Shown piece by piece: positions 34,531-46,800 of a stretch of DNA of 64,000 nucleotides. Origin of the DNA: Euonymus europaeus (taxonomy: Eukaryota > Streptophyta > Magnoliopsida > Celastrales > Celastraceae); NCBI GenBank assembly GCA_963580455.1, contig OY756957.1, positions 20,129,001 through 20,193,000 on the forward strand. The letters run 5' to 3'. The position numbers were made by a program, and so were the translations under genes. How positions within the stretch are numbered: position 1 is the stretch's first letter; the number at the start of each line of letters is the position of its first letter. The notes under the pieces were generated by a model, which made no database searches, was not told where the DNA came from, and was given only the letters and a program-made list of their open reading frames with translations.

Positions 34531-36794
34531 AAAGTTGTGCCTATTTGAGAAGGAAAGTTGGCCTTTGGAAACGAAACAATCTACGAAGCCATTACTCATA
34601 AAATTTGACCTAAAATGGAAATAAAAAGTGGACACTGAAAAACCTAGGTGGTTCGGAATAACCCAACTCTCTCCATAGAGGAGCCTTTAACGGTTTTGCC
34701 TATTTGAGAAGGAAAGTGGGTCTTTTGGCAACAAAACAATCTACGAAGCCTATACTCATAAAATATTACATAAACTAAGTATAAAAATTGTACATGGAAA
34801 AACCTAGATGGTTTGAAATTACCCAACTCTCTCCTTAGAGTAGCTTTTAACAGTTTTGCCTATTTGAAAACGAAAGTTGGTCTTTTGACAACGAACAATA
34901 GACGAAGCCTATACTCATAAAATTAGACCTAAAATAACACTAAAAAGTGGACAACGAACGACCTAGATGGTTCAGAATAACCCAACTGTCTCCTTAGATA
35001 AGCTTTTAATGGTTTTGCCTATTTGAGGAAGAAAGTTTGTCTTTTGGCAACGAAACAATCTACGAAGTCTATACCCATAAAATTTGACAGAAAATAACAA
35101 TAAAAAGTATACACTGAACAACCTAGATTGTTCGGAATTACCCAACTCTATTCTTAGAGGAGCTTTTAACGGTTTTGCATACTTGAGATTGAGAGTTGGT
35201 CTTTTGGCAACGAAACAAACAATCTACGAACCTATACTCATAAAATTCAACATAAACTAACTATAATAAGTTTACCCCGAACAACCTAGATGGTTTCGAA
35301 TTACCCAACTCTCTCCTTAGAGGAGCTTTTAACGGTTTTGCCTATTTGAGAATGAAAGTTGCTCTTTCGGCAACGAAATAATTTACGAAGCCTATATTCA
35401 TAAAATTCGACATAAACTAACTATAAAAACTATACACCGAACAACTTAGATGGTTCTGAATTACACAACTCTCTCCTTTGAGGAGCTTTTAAAAGCTTTT
35501 GCCTATTTGAGAAGGAAGGTTAGTCTTTTGGAAACAAAACAATCTATGAAGCCTATACTCATAAAATTCAACATAAAATAACAATAAAAAGTGAACACTG
35601 AACAACCTAGATGGTTTGGAATTACCCAACTCTCTCCTTAGAGGAGCTTTTAACACTTTTCCATATTTGAAAATGAAAGTTGGTCTTTTGACAACGAACA
35701 ATAGACGAAGCCTATACTCATAAAATTAGACCTAAAATAACACTAAAAAGTGTACACCAAACAACCTAAATGGTTCGCAATAACTAAACTCTCTCATTAG
35801 ATGAGCTTCTAACGGTTTTGCCAATTTGAGAACGAAAGTTGGTCTTTTGGCAACGAAACAATCTACGAAGCCTATACTCGTAAAATTTGACCTAAAATAA
35901 CAATAAAAGGTTAAAACCAAGCAACCTAAATGATTTGGAATAACCCAACTGTCTCTTTAGAGGAGCTTTTAACAATTTTGCCTATATGAAAACGAAAGTT
36001 GGTCTTTTGGCAATGAACAATAGATGAAGCCTATACTCATAAAATTAGACCTAAAATAACTGTAAAAAGTTGACACCGAACAACCTAGATGGTTCGAAAT
36101 AACCAAACTGTCTCCTTATAAGAGCATTTAACGGTTTTGCCCATTTGAGAATGAAAGTTGGTTTTTGACAACGAAACAATCTACGAAGCCCGTACTCATA
36201 AAATTTGACCTAATTAAATTAACAATAAAAAGTTGACACCGAACAACCTAGATGGTTCGGAATAACCCAACTGTCTCCTTAGAGAAGCTTTTAATAGTTT
36301 TGCTTATTTGAAAATGAAAGTTTGTCTTTTGGCAACGAACAATAGATGAAGCCTATACTTGTAAAATTAGACCTAAAATAACAATAAAAGGTGGACACCG
36401 AACAACCTAGATGGTTCGGAATAACCAATTTGTCTCCTTATAGGACCTTCTAACAGTTTTGCCTATTTGAGAACGAAAGTTGTTCTTTTGGCAACGAAAC
36501 AATCTACGAAGCCCATACTCATAAAATTTGACCTAATTAAATTAACAATAAAAAGTTGACACCGAACAACCTAGATGGTTCGGAATAACCCAACTGTCTC
36601 CTTAGAGGAGTTTTTAACAATTTTGCCTATTTGAAAACGAAAGTTGGTCTTTTGGCAACGAACAATAGATGAAGCCTATACTCGTAAAATTGGACCTAAA
36701 AGAACAATAAAAAGTGGACACCGAACAACCTAGATGGTTCAGAATAACCAAACTGTCTCCTTATAGGAGCTTTTAACGGTTTTGCCCATTTGAG
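31366..36794 (+). repeat. 160-bp satellite array B (about 34 monomers)
   Basis: Same unit as array A. It begins mid-monomer at the MULE junction ('gcgaaagttgctcctttgg') and ends mid-monomer at the copia LTR ('cccatttgaga'). It includes a ten-monomer higher-order repeat in two copies. Between 35.9 and 36.8 kb consecutive pairs also resemble each other (for instance 'attaaattaacaataaaaag' near 36210 and again near 36537), suggesting a local short-range duplication. No gene seen. Confidence 0.95.
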
Positions 36795-38460
36795 AAAATA
36801 CATGTTTATTTATCTTTTATTTATCTTCCCTACAAAGCCCATGTTGAATTCATGTTTTGAATGTTTCAAAAATACATGTTTATTTATCTTTTATTTATTA
36901 CATATATTTGAATCATGTGATTACTAATGAGTGCTAACAAAAGCATGAAGCCTAAAAGGTTTACAAAGCTTTCTTTTACTGTTTGAATGGTTGTAGGGAA
37001 GATTGGAGCTATTTATGAAAGACTCTATATATGTAAACTTTCGAAGTAACATGGAGAATTCTATTTATGGAAATAGTTAAGATGACATGGCAGCTGAGTT
37101 GGCATGTGACATGGCATGGTGGGACAAGTCAAAAAGTGGAGCCAAAATGAAGAAATTCAAATCTTTTTGAATTTGAAAGATGCTTCAACATGGAAAGGAG
37201 GAGTCACTCCTAAAGAAGGAAACAAAAGATTTTCCTGAACATGTTCTCACCTACAGCAAAGATGGTAATAAAAAAATCGAGCAATCAAGCCACACCAAAA
37301 TAAAAGGGCCAAAGACTCCAATCAACAAAGGAGGAAAGAGGAGGAGATCCTTGTGCATCAAAGGAAGTAAAGTTCCAAGAAAATGGAGGAGAAATTCGTG
37401 CATTATAATGAAGGCTTGAAAATGTCAAGTTTGTAATCAAATAAGAAAGGAAAGAAGGGGAGATTTTCAACCAAATCAAAGCAGGAAACATAAAAACTCA
37501 AATCAAGCCTTCTCATCCCAAAAACGTGTGAGCATATTCTCTCTATCAATTTGATTATCTTTCCTATTCTATCACTCTAATCCAATGGACCAGATGCATG
37601 CCTTGATCTCCACACATATCCAATGGTCCAAATCATTCTTCCTTCACTATAAATACACCTCTAGCTCTCTCATCTCTGAACTTGGCTAATTTATCTTTCT
37701 CTCTCTCAAGCATTGTTCTTCCAATTTCCAAGCATTGTTCTTCCAATTTCCAGCAATCTCCATTCTCATTATACTCATATTTCTTGAGAGCCTTTGATCA
37801 CTTTATGCCAAGCCAAGTTTTTCTCTTGAGCAACCTAAATATTCATACATATTTTTCTCAAGCAATATCCAGAATTTCATCTTATACAATCCGCAATTCT
37901 AGAGCCTCTCTTTGTGCCTAAACACTTTTCAATCTAGCTACTACAAAGAGCTTAAATCCTTGAGCCAAAACAATTCCCTATTAAGCTATTTAAGAGCTAC
38001 TGAAAAGAGGGTTTTTATTAATATTGTAAGGGGTTGGTGGTTAGCCAAAACCACGTGTTGTAAGTGTTCTCGGTTAGCCTTAAACCATGGGTGTACGAGT
38101 GTGCTTGACTCCATTGAAACAAGCGAGTGAAGTAGTGGAACCTAAGGGGATGCCTTAGAGAGTGAACATAGGCCAACTTGGGCTGAACCACTATAAAATT
38201 TCTTGTTCCTATCTCTTTATTTTTTCTGCACTTTAATTTAGCATTTCATTTACATATTATTTCTTGTGGTGATAATCTAGTCGATCTTAAGTTATTGTGT
38301 CATTATTCTATTTACGTTTTTATCTTGATATTGCGTGTTATATTGTTAAGTGATTCTGCTTAGGGTGAATAATCGAGAAATTAAAGAGAGGTCACATAGT
38401 TAATATTTGTGAAAAAAAATATAATTCACCCTCCCTCTTATATTGCCATTAAGTCCAACA
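36795..38460 (+). mobile_element. 5' LTR of a SIRE/Maximus-like Ty1/copia element
   Basis: The right end is sharp: '...aagtccaaca' at 38460 followed at once by a primer-binding site. Near the end (about 38420-38445) 'ttcaccctccctctta' is the counterpart of the G-rich 'gggtgaatt' segment that marks this LTR type when read on the other strand. The left end meets satellite at about 36794 and no TG start is evident, so it is probably truncated. ORFs inside (37180-37419 and others) are not conserved in the related solo LTRs and I do not call them. Confidence 0.75.
37648..37655 (+). promoter_or_regulatory. TATA box in the copia LTR
   Basis: TATAAATA in the sequence 'ccttcactataaatacacctc', in the expected orientation and about 0.8 kb before the LTR end. 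It is the best promoter candidate for the gag downstream. No experimental support. Confidence 0.55.
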
Positions 38461-38461
38461 A

Positions 38462-38476
38462 GTGGTATCGAAGCAG
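38462..38476 (+). other. Primer-binding site of the copia element
   Basis: 'gtggtatcgaagcagg' lies one base after the LTR, a near match to the initiator tRNA-Met complement TGGTATCAGAGC with an A/G change in the middle. Confidence 0.8.
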
Positions 38477-38532
38477 GTTACGTGCATATAGAACTAACAC
38501 TCTAAGTGCATATCCTTTTTTTTTTTTTTAAA

Positions 38533-40555
38533 ATGGCATCTAGGCATGATCAAGTTCTAGAGGGACAATCTAGTGGTAGGCCCCATATTTTGATGGTGAA
38601 GATTATGATCATTGGAAAATGCGCATGAAATTATATTTTATGTCTTTGGATATTGATTTGTGGAATGTAATTGAAGATGGTCCGTTTGTTCCAACAATGA
38701 CCACCAAGATTGGCGAAGTTGAAAAGTGTGAGCCCAAACCTAAGGATAAATGGGCTGAAGAAATAAGAAGAAGTTATCTTTAAATGCAAAGGCTATGTCT
38801 ATTCTTTTTAATGCTCTGAATAAAGTGGAAGCCAAACACATCTCTATATGTGTTTAGGCCAAAGACATGTGGGAAAGGCTTGAGATGAAACATGAGGGAA
38901 CAAATCAAGTAAAAGAGTCAAAAATAAATATGCTCATGCATTCATATGAATTATTTGTTATGAATTCAAATGAATCTATTTGTGATATGGATATTTGACT
39001 AACTTCTATTTTCAACTCTCTTGAATCTTTAGGTAAAACATTTTCCAACCAAGAAAAGGTACAAAAAATACTTAAGGAGTCTACCCGAGACTTGGGATGC
39101 AAAGGTTACTGCTATTCAAGAGGCCAAAGACCTTAAAGTGCAAAAGTTGGATGAATTAGTTGGCTCACTCATGGTGTACGAGTCTAATCTTAAGGCTAGA
39201 GAAGCTCAAAAGGAGGACACCAAGAAGAAGAACTTGGCATTCCCGTCAAAGGAGGAGACCAATGATGATATGAGCGATGAGGAGATATAAGTTTACTAGC
39301 AAGGAAGTTCAAGAGGTTCCTAAGGAACAAAAAAAAGAATGAATCATCTCCATTCGGGCAGAACAAGAGATTCACGTCCAAGGGTGATCGAGGTGAGTCT
39401 AACAAGGAGATGAGATGTTATGAGTGTGGCAAGAAGGGCCACTTAAAATACGAGTGCCCAAAGAAGATGGAGAAGAACCAAGATCAATCAAATAAAGCTT
39501 TTAAGGCAGCTTGGAGTGACTCAGATTCAGAGGACACCTCAAGCGATAGAGATGATGAAATAGCCTATCTATGCTTCATGGCAAAAGGATACTCATTCAA
39601 TTCAGAAGCGGAGGTAAATTCTTTAAGTCATGATGATGATTTCACAATTGATGAACTATTTGCATTGTTTGATGATATGAACACTAAAAATAGAAAATTA
39701 CATAAAGAAAAGAAAATGCTTAGGAATGAAAATGCATGTTTGGTAGAGAAAGTTGAATTGCATGAGAAAACAATAAATGAGTTGAATGTAAAACTCAATG
39801 CAAAATCTGTTATGCTTGATTCTATTGTTGAAAATGATACAACTGATTGTGAACATGAGCATATCATTGAGGATTTGCAATATAGACTTGGAGAACTACA
39901 AGATGAGTATGATGATTTAAAATTGAATGCACATGTACTTAATGAGAATCTAGAGTTTCCTATTGACTTTAGTATTCAAAAAGAATTTGATACATTAAAA
40001 GTAAAGTATGATAAACTTGAGAAGACTTTCTCTAGGTTTTGTGTTGGGTCTAGTCTTGATTCTATGCTTGCTTGCCTTAGACAATCAATTGACAAATCTG
40101 GTATAGGATATATTGAGGGTGAAACTAAAATAAGAAAGCATGATTTGAATGACATTTCTAAATCATTTGTATCACATGGTTATATGAACTCATTGAATGA
40201 TATGCATTCTAATTCCTCTTCTATACATCATGAACATATTAAATTTGTCCAACCCATAGGATGTAGGCCCATTAGGAGGAACGTGTCAATTGAACCTATA
40301 ATGAGCATGAATGGCCTGAGTCATATGACCCATAGGGAAGCAAGTAGGGCAACCAATTTCCAAGTTTAGGATACCTGGGATTTCTTATGGTCAATCTCAT
40401 GCTAATACATCATCTCATACATCACATGGTGCATACATACATAACAGAAGTGCTAAAATTCATCCTGAATTCAAATATGTATTTGGCAAGAGAATTGTAC
40501 AAAAGTGGGTTCCAAAAGGAACCATGATTGCTTATGCTACTACTCTTAGGACCCA
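38533..40555 (+). pseudogene. Gag of a SIRE-like copia element, 3'-truncated
   Basis: Start 'MASRHDQVLEGQSSGR' at 38533, then, after a one-base loss, 'YFDGEDYDHWKMRMKLYF', the usual opening of copia gag. More frame breaks occur to about 39400. From 39410 a 319-codon stretch has a CCHC zinc knuckle C-YE-C-GKKG-H-LKYE-C, an acidic Ser/Asp region, and a long Lys/Glu/Asn-rich stretch likely to form a coiled coil (about residues 85-200). After the stop at 40369 another frame continues to about 40555 with 'FGKRIVQKWVPKG', where satellite begins. Protease, integrase, RT and the 3' LTR are absent. Confidence 0.85.
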
Positions 40556-41435
40556 ACCTAGATGATTAGGAATTACTAAACTCTCTCCTTAGAAGAGCTT
40601 TTAACGGTTTTGCTTATTTGAGAACAAAAGTTGGTCTTTTTGAAACGAAACAATAAACGAAGACTATACTCGTAAAATTGGACATAAAATAACTATAAAA
40701 ATAGTACAGTGTACCTAGATAGTTCGGAATTACCGAACTCTTTCCTTAGAGGAGCAGTTCACGGTTTTCGCTATTTGAGAACAAAAACTGATCTTTTGGC
40801 AACGAAAGAATAAACGAATCTTATACTTATAAAACTGGATATAAAATGACTATAAAAAGAGTACAGCGAACAACCTAGATAATTCGGAATTACCCAACTC
40901 TCTTCTTAAATGAGCTTTTAAAGGTTCTGCCTATTTGAGAATGAGAGTTGGTCTTTTGGCTACGAAACAATCTATGAAGCCAATACTCTTAAAATTTGAC
41001 ATAAACTAACTATAAAAAGTGTACACCGAACAACATAGATGGTTCCGAATTACCCACCTCTCTCCTTAGAGGAGCTTTTAACGGTTTCGCCTATTTGAGA
41101 ACGAAAGTTAGCCTTTCGCCTACAAAACAATCTACAAAGCCTATACACGTAAAATTTGACATAAACTAACTATAAAATTGTACACCAAACAACATCCTTA
41201 GAGGGACTTTTAACGGTTTTGCTTATTTGAGAAGGAAAGTTGGTCTTTTGGAAATGAAACAATCTATGAAGCCTATACTCGTAAAATTGGACATAAAATA
41301 AAGACAAAATGTGTAAATCGAACAACCTAGATGGTTTAGAATTACCTAACTCTTTCCTTAGAGGATCTTTTAACGGTTTTGCCTATTTGAAAAAGAAAGT
41401 AGGTTTTTTGGCAATGCAGCAATCTACGAAGCCTA
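40556..41435 (+). repeat. 160-bp satellite array C (about 5.5 monomers)
   Basis: Resumes mid-monomer after the truncated copia gag ('aacctagatgattagg') and is continuous in phase with the array beyond the solo LTR, apart from the 5-bp target duplication. One monomer near 41150-41200 is shortened. Confidence 0.95.
41431..41435. other. Target site duplication of solo LTR 1 (left)
   Basis: GCCTA, part of the satellite phrase 'gaagcctatactcg'; repeated at 43815-43819, where the same phrase resumes. Confidence 0.9.
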
Positions 41436-43814
41436 TGAAATCACTAGGCTAACACAAGAGGGGGGGTGAATTGTGTTTTAAAAAACTAAGTATAAACCCC
41501 AAGCACAAAACCACAACCTAAAAACTCACAAATGATTAAGGCAATGTCAAGAATGCAAATCTGCGCACTAATCGTGTAAATGCAATTTGACCTAGCAATT
41601 CAACTCGGAATGTAACGAAATTTTATATGCAATATTACAACACGTCAATGAACACTATATCAAAAATTCAGCTCAAAATTCAAAGTCTAGATATATGAAC
41701 AATTCACGGACAGATTGGTATTCTGGAAAATTAACAATCAAAAGTATACCTAGAATTCAATAATCACAAGTTGTTCAACCACAAGCAATATCCCAACAAG
41801 CAATGGCAGCAAGCAACACCCTAATATCAACTTCTAAGGCACACAAATCACCAATAACACCAATGGAATGATAATCACAAATAAGTCACTACAAGGTAGC
41901 AAGTCTAACACACAAACAAGCAAGGAAATCAAAATAGTGTGCACAAGGATATATAGTGGTTCGGTGCTCACACCTACATCCACTACCTAAGCCCTCAAGC
42001 TTAGGATTTCCCAATCCACTAAAGGATATATGTGGTTTTGCAAGTTCACCACAAACTTAGGGTTTCCAAGAACACCCCAAACTTGTACACCAACAAGGTT
42101 TGAAGCTAACCTTAAACTTTCACACACCTCTCAAAGGTAATGCCCTCAAAAGGGACTTTTACAAGTATTTGGATTTTGGTTCTCTCAAGATTAGCTTTAG
42201 GCTATATATAGTTGGAGAACACTCAAATTCACAAGATGTTGCTCAAATGGATTTGGATTCAAATGTGTAGCAAACACTCTTGTAATCTCACACAAAGCTC
42301 ACACTAGATCAAGAATAGGTTTAGGTGAAGCTTTGTTGAAGAACTCTCAAGAACACACCAAGAGTACCCAAGGGTAGAAAGATTTTGGGGTGGTTCAAGG
42401 AGTTTTTGGATCTCTCTTTCAAATAGGAAGATGATGGCTTGAATGTAATCAAAGTGGTAGCAAGAGATCGCAAGGAAGATGCTTGAATCAAGAAGATGAA
42501 GTTGAGAGCAAGTAAGCTTGAACACTTAGTAAAATTTGCAAATGCTTCTTCCACCTTGCAAGAATGGCCAACCCTTCTCTCTTCAAAACAAACAAAAGCC
42601 AACTCAGCCATTGGATCAATACATCTTCAAATCTTGGCCCTTGAAGCTACTTTAAATCTGGACCTTTCTTTAATTCAACTGAAATTAATCTTAGCCATTG
42701 AAGATCAAGCCGTTGGACATATTTCTCCAAGAAAGTCACCATGGGTTGCACCTTGTTTGGATCAAACACATTACTCTTCTATATGTAGCAACTTTCTCCA
42801 ATGGATGCCAAACAAGTCCATAATAAATTCTGGAAAATATTATAACTTTATGTCATCTTGTCTCTCCCTTGTCTCTTCCTTGTCTCCATAGTGCAAGTGT
42901 TAGGCACACTACCAACCAAGTATTTCAAACTTGTATTCCCTCTACTTTGTTGACTCCAAATCAAATAATAAAGCTTCTAGAAGTTCTTGAGTTAATTCTC
43001 CAGCAATAATAACACAAGGCACACGGCTGGAACCATTTCTTGCACACAAAATGTCAACCTTGAACCAAGTAGGGTTGACCATGTCCAAACTTGTCTACAT
43101 GAGCTTCAAATCATGATGCACAAATTTTCTCAATAGAATCAGCTTCATGATACTTCAAATAGGCTCATGATGATCAGTTGATTAAGCCTACAAAAAGAAT
43201 AGATGACAAAACATCCCATTTTTGCTTGTAAGCTCAAAGAGCTTCAATGCTAGCACTTAGGTTAATCAACATGTTATAAGCTTAATAAAATTCAAGTAAG
43301 CACATGATAAATCATTTCATATATAATTGAATGTGCATACAAAATTTCACTTATAATTGAGGTCATTTGGTCATTCAATTTGATCATGCAAATCTCAACT
43401 AGCCCAGTTTGATGACTACACAGGTGAATTTATTTCAACAGATAAATTGAACCTGATAAGCATAAAATTGACCTGACACTATTTGACAATGAAAAATTTC
43501 AGAGTGTCTTAAATAATTTTCAGAACAAGAATCAATTCAATCAGAGCTAATATGAATAAGTTATGACTGTTCAATCAACGTGTGCGCAGTGTGATGTTGT
43601 GACAGATTTTAGCATCGAAAAATAAGTCAGTCCAGATTCGTCCAATTTATATCATACATGATCAAACATGATTCCAAAGATATATAATGAAGCTTAAATC
43701 AGTAGATATAATTCATTTCATGATTTATCCAAATTCATCCAAAGTTAAGCACAATCAAATAGTCCAATATGTATTTTTGCATCAAAACACAAATGTAGGA
43801 CCTATGGTCCAACA
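41436..43814 (-). mobile_element. Solo LTR 1, SIRE/Maximus-like copia (2379 bp)
   Basis: Plus-strand ends TGAAATCACTAGG and GGTCCAACA with a perfect GCCTA duplication. By comparison with the copia LTR at 38.4 kb, whose C-rich segment lies at its 3' end, this LTR is on the minus strand, starting TGTTGGACC and ending GTGATTTCA. No internal element sequence is present, so it is a solo LTR formed by recombination between the two LTRs of a full element. The segment 41459-41475 has seven G before 'tgaattgtg'. Confidence 0.9.
42203..42212 (-). promoter_or_regulatory. TATA-like box in solo LTR 1
   Basis: CTATATATAG is palindromic and sits in mid-LTR. The sister LTR at 55155-57650 is altered at the matching place ('aagctattttgatgagg'), so only this copy keeps the motif. 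Confidence 0.4.
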
Positions 43815-46800
43815 GCCTATACTCGTAAAATTTGACATGAAATAACAATAAAAAGTTTACACCGAACAACCAAGATGGTTCGGAATTACCGAACTCTCTT
43901 TTTGGAGGAGCTTTTAACGATTCTTGCCTGTTTGAGAACGAAAGTTGGTCGTTTGACAACGAAACAATCTATGAAAACTATACATGTAAAATTTGACAAC
44001 AAATAAATATAAAAATTTTACACCGCACAAGCTAGATGGTTCGGAATTGCCCAACTCTTTCCTTAAAGGAGCTTTTAACAGTTTTGCCTATTTGAGAACG
44101 AAAGTTGATATTTCGGTAACGAAACAATCTACAAAGCCTATATCGAACAACCTAGATCGTAAAATTTGACATAAAATAACAATTAAAAGTTGACATCGAA
44201 CAACCTAGATCGTTATGAATAACCCAACTGTCTCCTTAGAGGAGCTTTTAACGGTTTTCCTTATTTGAAAACGAAAGTTGGTCTTTTGGCAACGAACAAT
44301 AGACGAAGCCTATGCTTATAAAATTTGACCTAAAATAACAATACAAGCGGACACCGAACAACCTAGATGATTTGGAATTACCCAACTCTCTCTTTTGATG
44401 AGCTTTTAATGGTTTTCCCTTTTTGAGAACAAAAGTTGGTCTTTCGAAAACGAAACAATCTACGAAGCCTATACTCATAAAATTCGACATAAACTAACTA
44501 TAAACCTTTACACCGAACAACCTAGATGATTTCGAGTTACACAACTCGCTCCTTAGAGGAGCTTTTAACGGTTTTGCCTGTATGAGCATGAAAGTTGGTC
44601 GTTTGACAACGAAACAATAATCGAAGCCTATACTCGTAAAATTTGATATCAAATAACTATAAAAAGTTTAAACCGCACAACTTAAGATGGTTCGGAATTA
44701 CCCAACTCTCTCCTTAGAGGATCATTTTACGATTTTGCCTATTTGAGAAAGAAAGTTGATATTTCGACAACGAAACAATCTACAAATCTTATACTCCTAA
44801 AATTTGACATAAACTAACTATAAAAAGTGTACACCGAACAACCTGGATGGTTCAGAATTGCCCAACTCTCACCTTAGAGTAGCTTTTAACGGTTTTGACT
44901 ATTTAAAAACGAAAGTTGGTCTTTTGGCAACGAAACAATCTACGAAACCTATACCCGTAAAATTTGGCTTAAAATAACAATAGAAAGTGGACACCGAACA
45001 ACCTAGTTGTTTGGAATAACTAAACTGTCTCCTTAGAGGAGCTTTTAACGGTTTTGCCTATTTGAGAACAAAAGTTGGTCTTCCGACAACGAAATAATCT
45101 ACGAAACCTATACTCATAAAATTTGACATAAAATAACTATAAAAATTGTACACCGAGCAACCTAGATGGATCCGAATTACACAACTCTCTCTTTTGAGGA
45201 CCTTTTAACGGTTTTGACTGTTTGAGCACGAAAGTTGGTCGTTTGACAACGAAACAATCTCTGAAGCCTATACACGTAAAATTTTACATCAAATAACTAT
45301 AAAAACTTTACATCGCACAACCTAGATGGTTCGGCATTACCCAACTCTCTCCTTAGAGGAGCTTTTTATGGTTTTGCCTATTTCTGAACGAAAGTTTATT
45401 TCGGCAACGAAATAAACAATCTACAAAGCCTACACTCATAAAATTTGATATAAACTAACTATTAAAAGTGTGTACCGAAGAACCTGGATGGTTCAGAATT
45501 CCCCAACTCTCTCCCTAGAGTAGCTTTTAACGGTTTTGCCTATTTTAGAATGAAAGTTGGTCTTTTGGCAACGAAACAATCTACGAAGCCTATACTCGTA
45601 AAATTTGACCTAAAATAACAATAAAAAGTGGACAATGAACAACCTAGTTGTTTGGAATAACCCAACTGTCTCCTTAGAGGAGCTTTTAACGGTTTTGACT
45701 ATTTGAGAACGAAAGTTGGTCTTCCGGGAATGAAATAATCTATGAAGCCTATACTTATAAAATTCGACATAAAATAACTATAAAAATGGTTCCGAATTAC
45801 CCAACTGTAAACCGAACAACATAGATGGTTCCGAATTACCCAACTCTCTCCTTAGAGGAGTTTTTAACGGTTTTGCCTATTTGAGATTGAGAGTTGGTCT
45901 TTTGGAAACGAAACAAACAATCTACGAAGCCTATACTCTTAAAATTCGACATAAGCTAACTAAAAAAACGTACACTGAACAACCTAAATGGTTTCGAATT
46001 ACCCAACTCTCCCCTTAGAGGAGCCTTTAACGGTTTTTGCCTATTTCAGAACGAAAGTTAGTCATTCGGCAACGAAACAATCTACGAATGAAGCCTATAA
46101 TCATAAAATTCAACGTAAAGTAACTATAAAAACTGTACACCATACAATCTAGATAATTCTGAATTACGCAACTCTTTCCTTAAAGGAGCTTTTAACGGTT
46201 TTGCCTATTTGAGAAGGAAAGTTGGTCTTTTGGAAACAAGACAATTTACGAAGCCGATACTCGTAAAATTCGACATAAAATAACAATAAAAAGTGGACAC
46301 CGAACAACCTAGACAGTTCGAAATTACCCAACTCTCTCCTTAGAAGAATGATTTTGGCTTTTTGAGAACAAAAATTGGTGTTTTTGCATTGAAACAATCT
46401 ACAAATCCTATAATCATAAAATGTGACATAAAATAACTGTAAAAAGTGTACATCAAACAATCTAGATGGTTCGCAATAACTAAACTCTCTCATTAGATGA
46501 CCTTTTAACTGTTTTTCTTATTAGAGACAAAAAGTTGGTCTTTTGACAACGAATCAAACTATAAAGCCTATATACGTAAAATGTGACATAAAATAACTGC
46601 AAAAGGTGTACACCGAACAACGTAGATGGTTTCGAATAACCCAAATCTCTCATTAAGAGGAGCTTTTAACAAGTTTGCCAATTTGAGAACGAAAGTTGGT
46701 CTTTGGGGAATAAAACAATCTACAAACTCTATACTCATAAAATTTGACATAAAGTAACAATAAAAACTGTACACCAGACAACGTTGATGGTTCAAAATTA

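Noticed and set aside
37180..37419. 79-codon lysine-rich ORF
   Set aside because: It lies within the copia LTR upstream of its TATA box and shows no conservation in the related LTRs.
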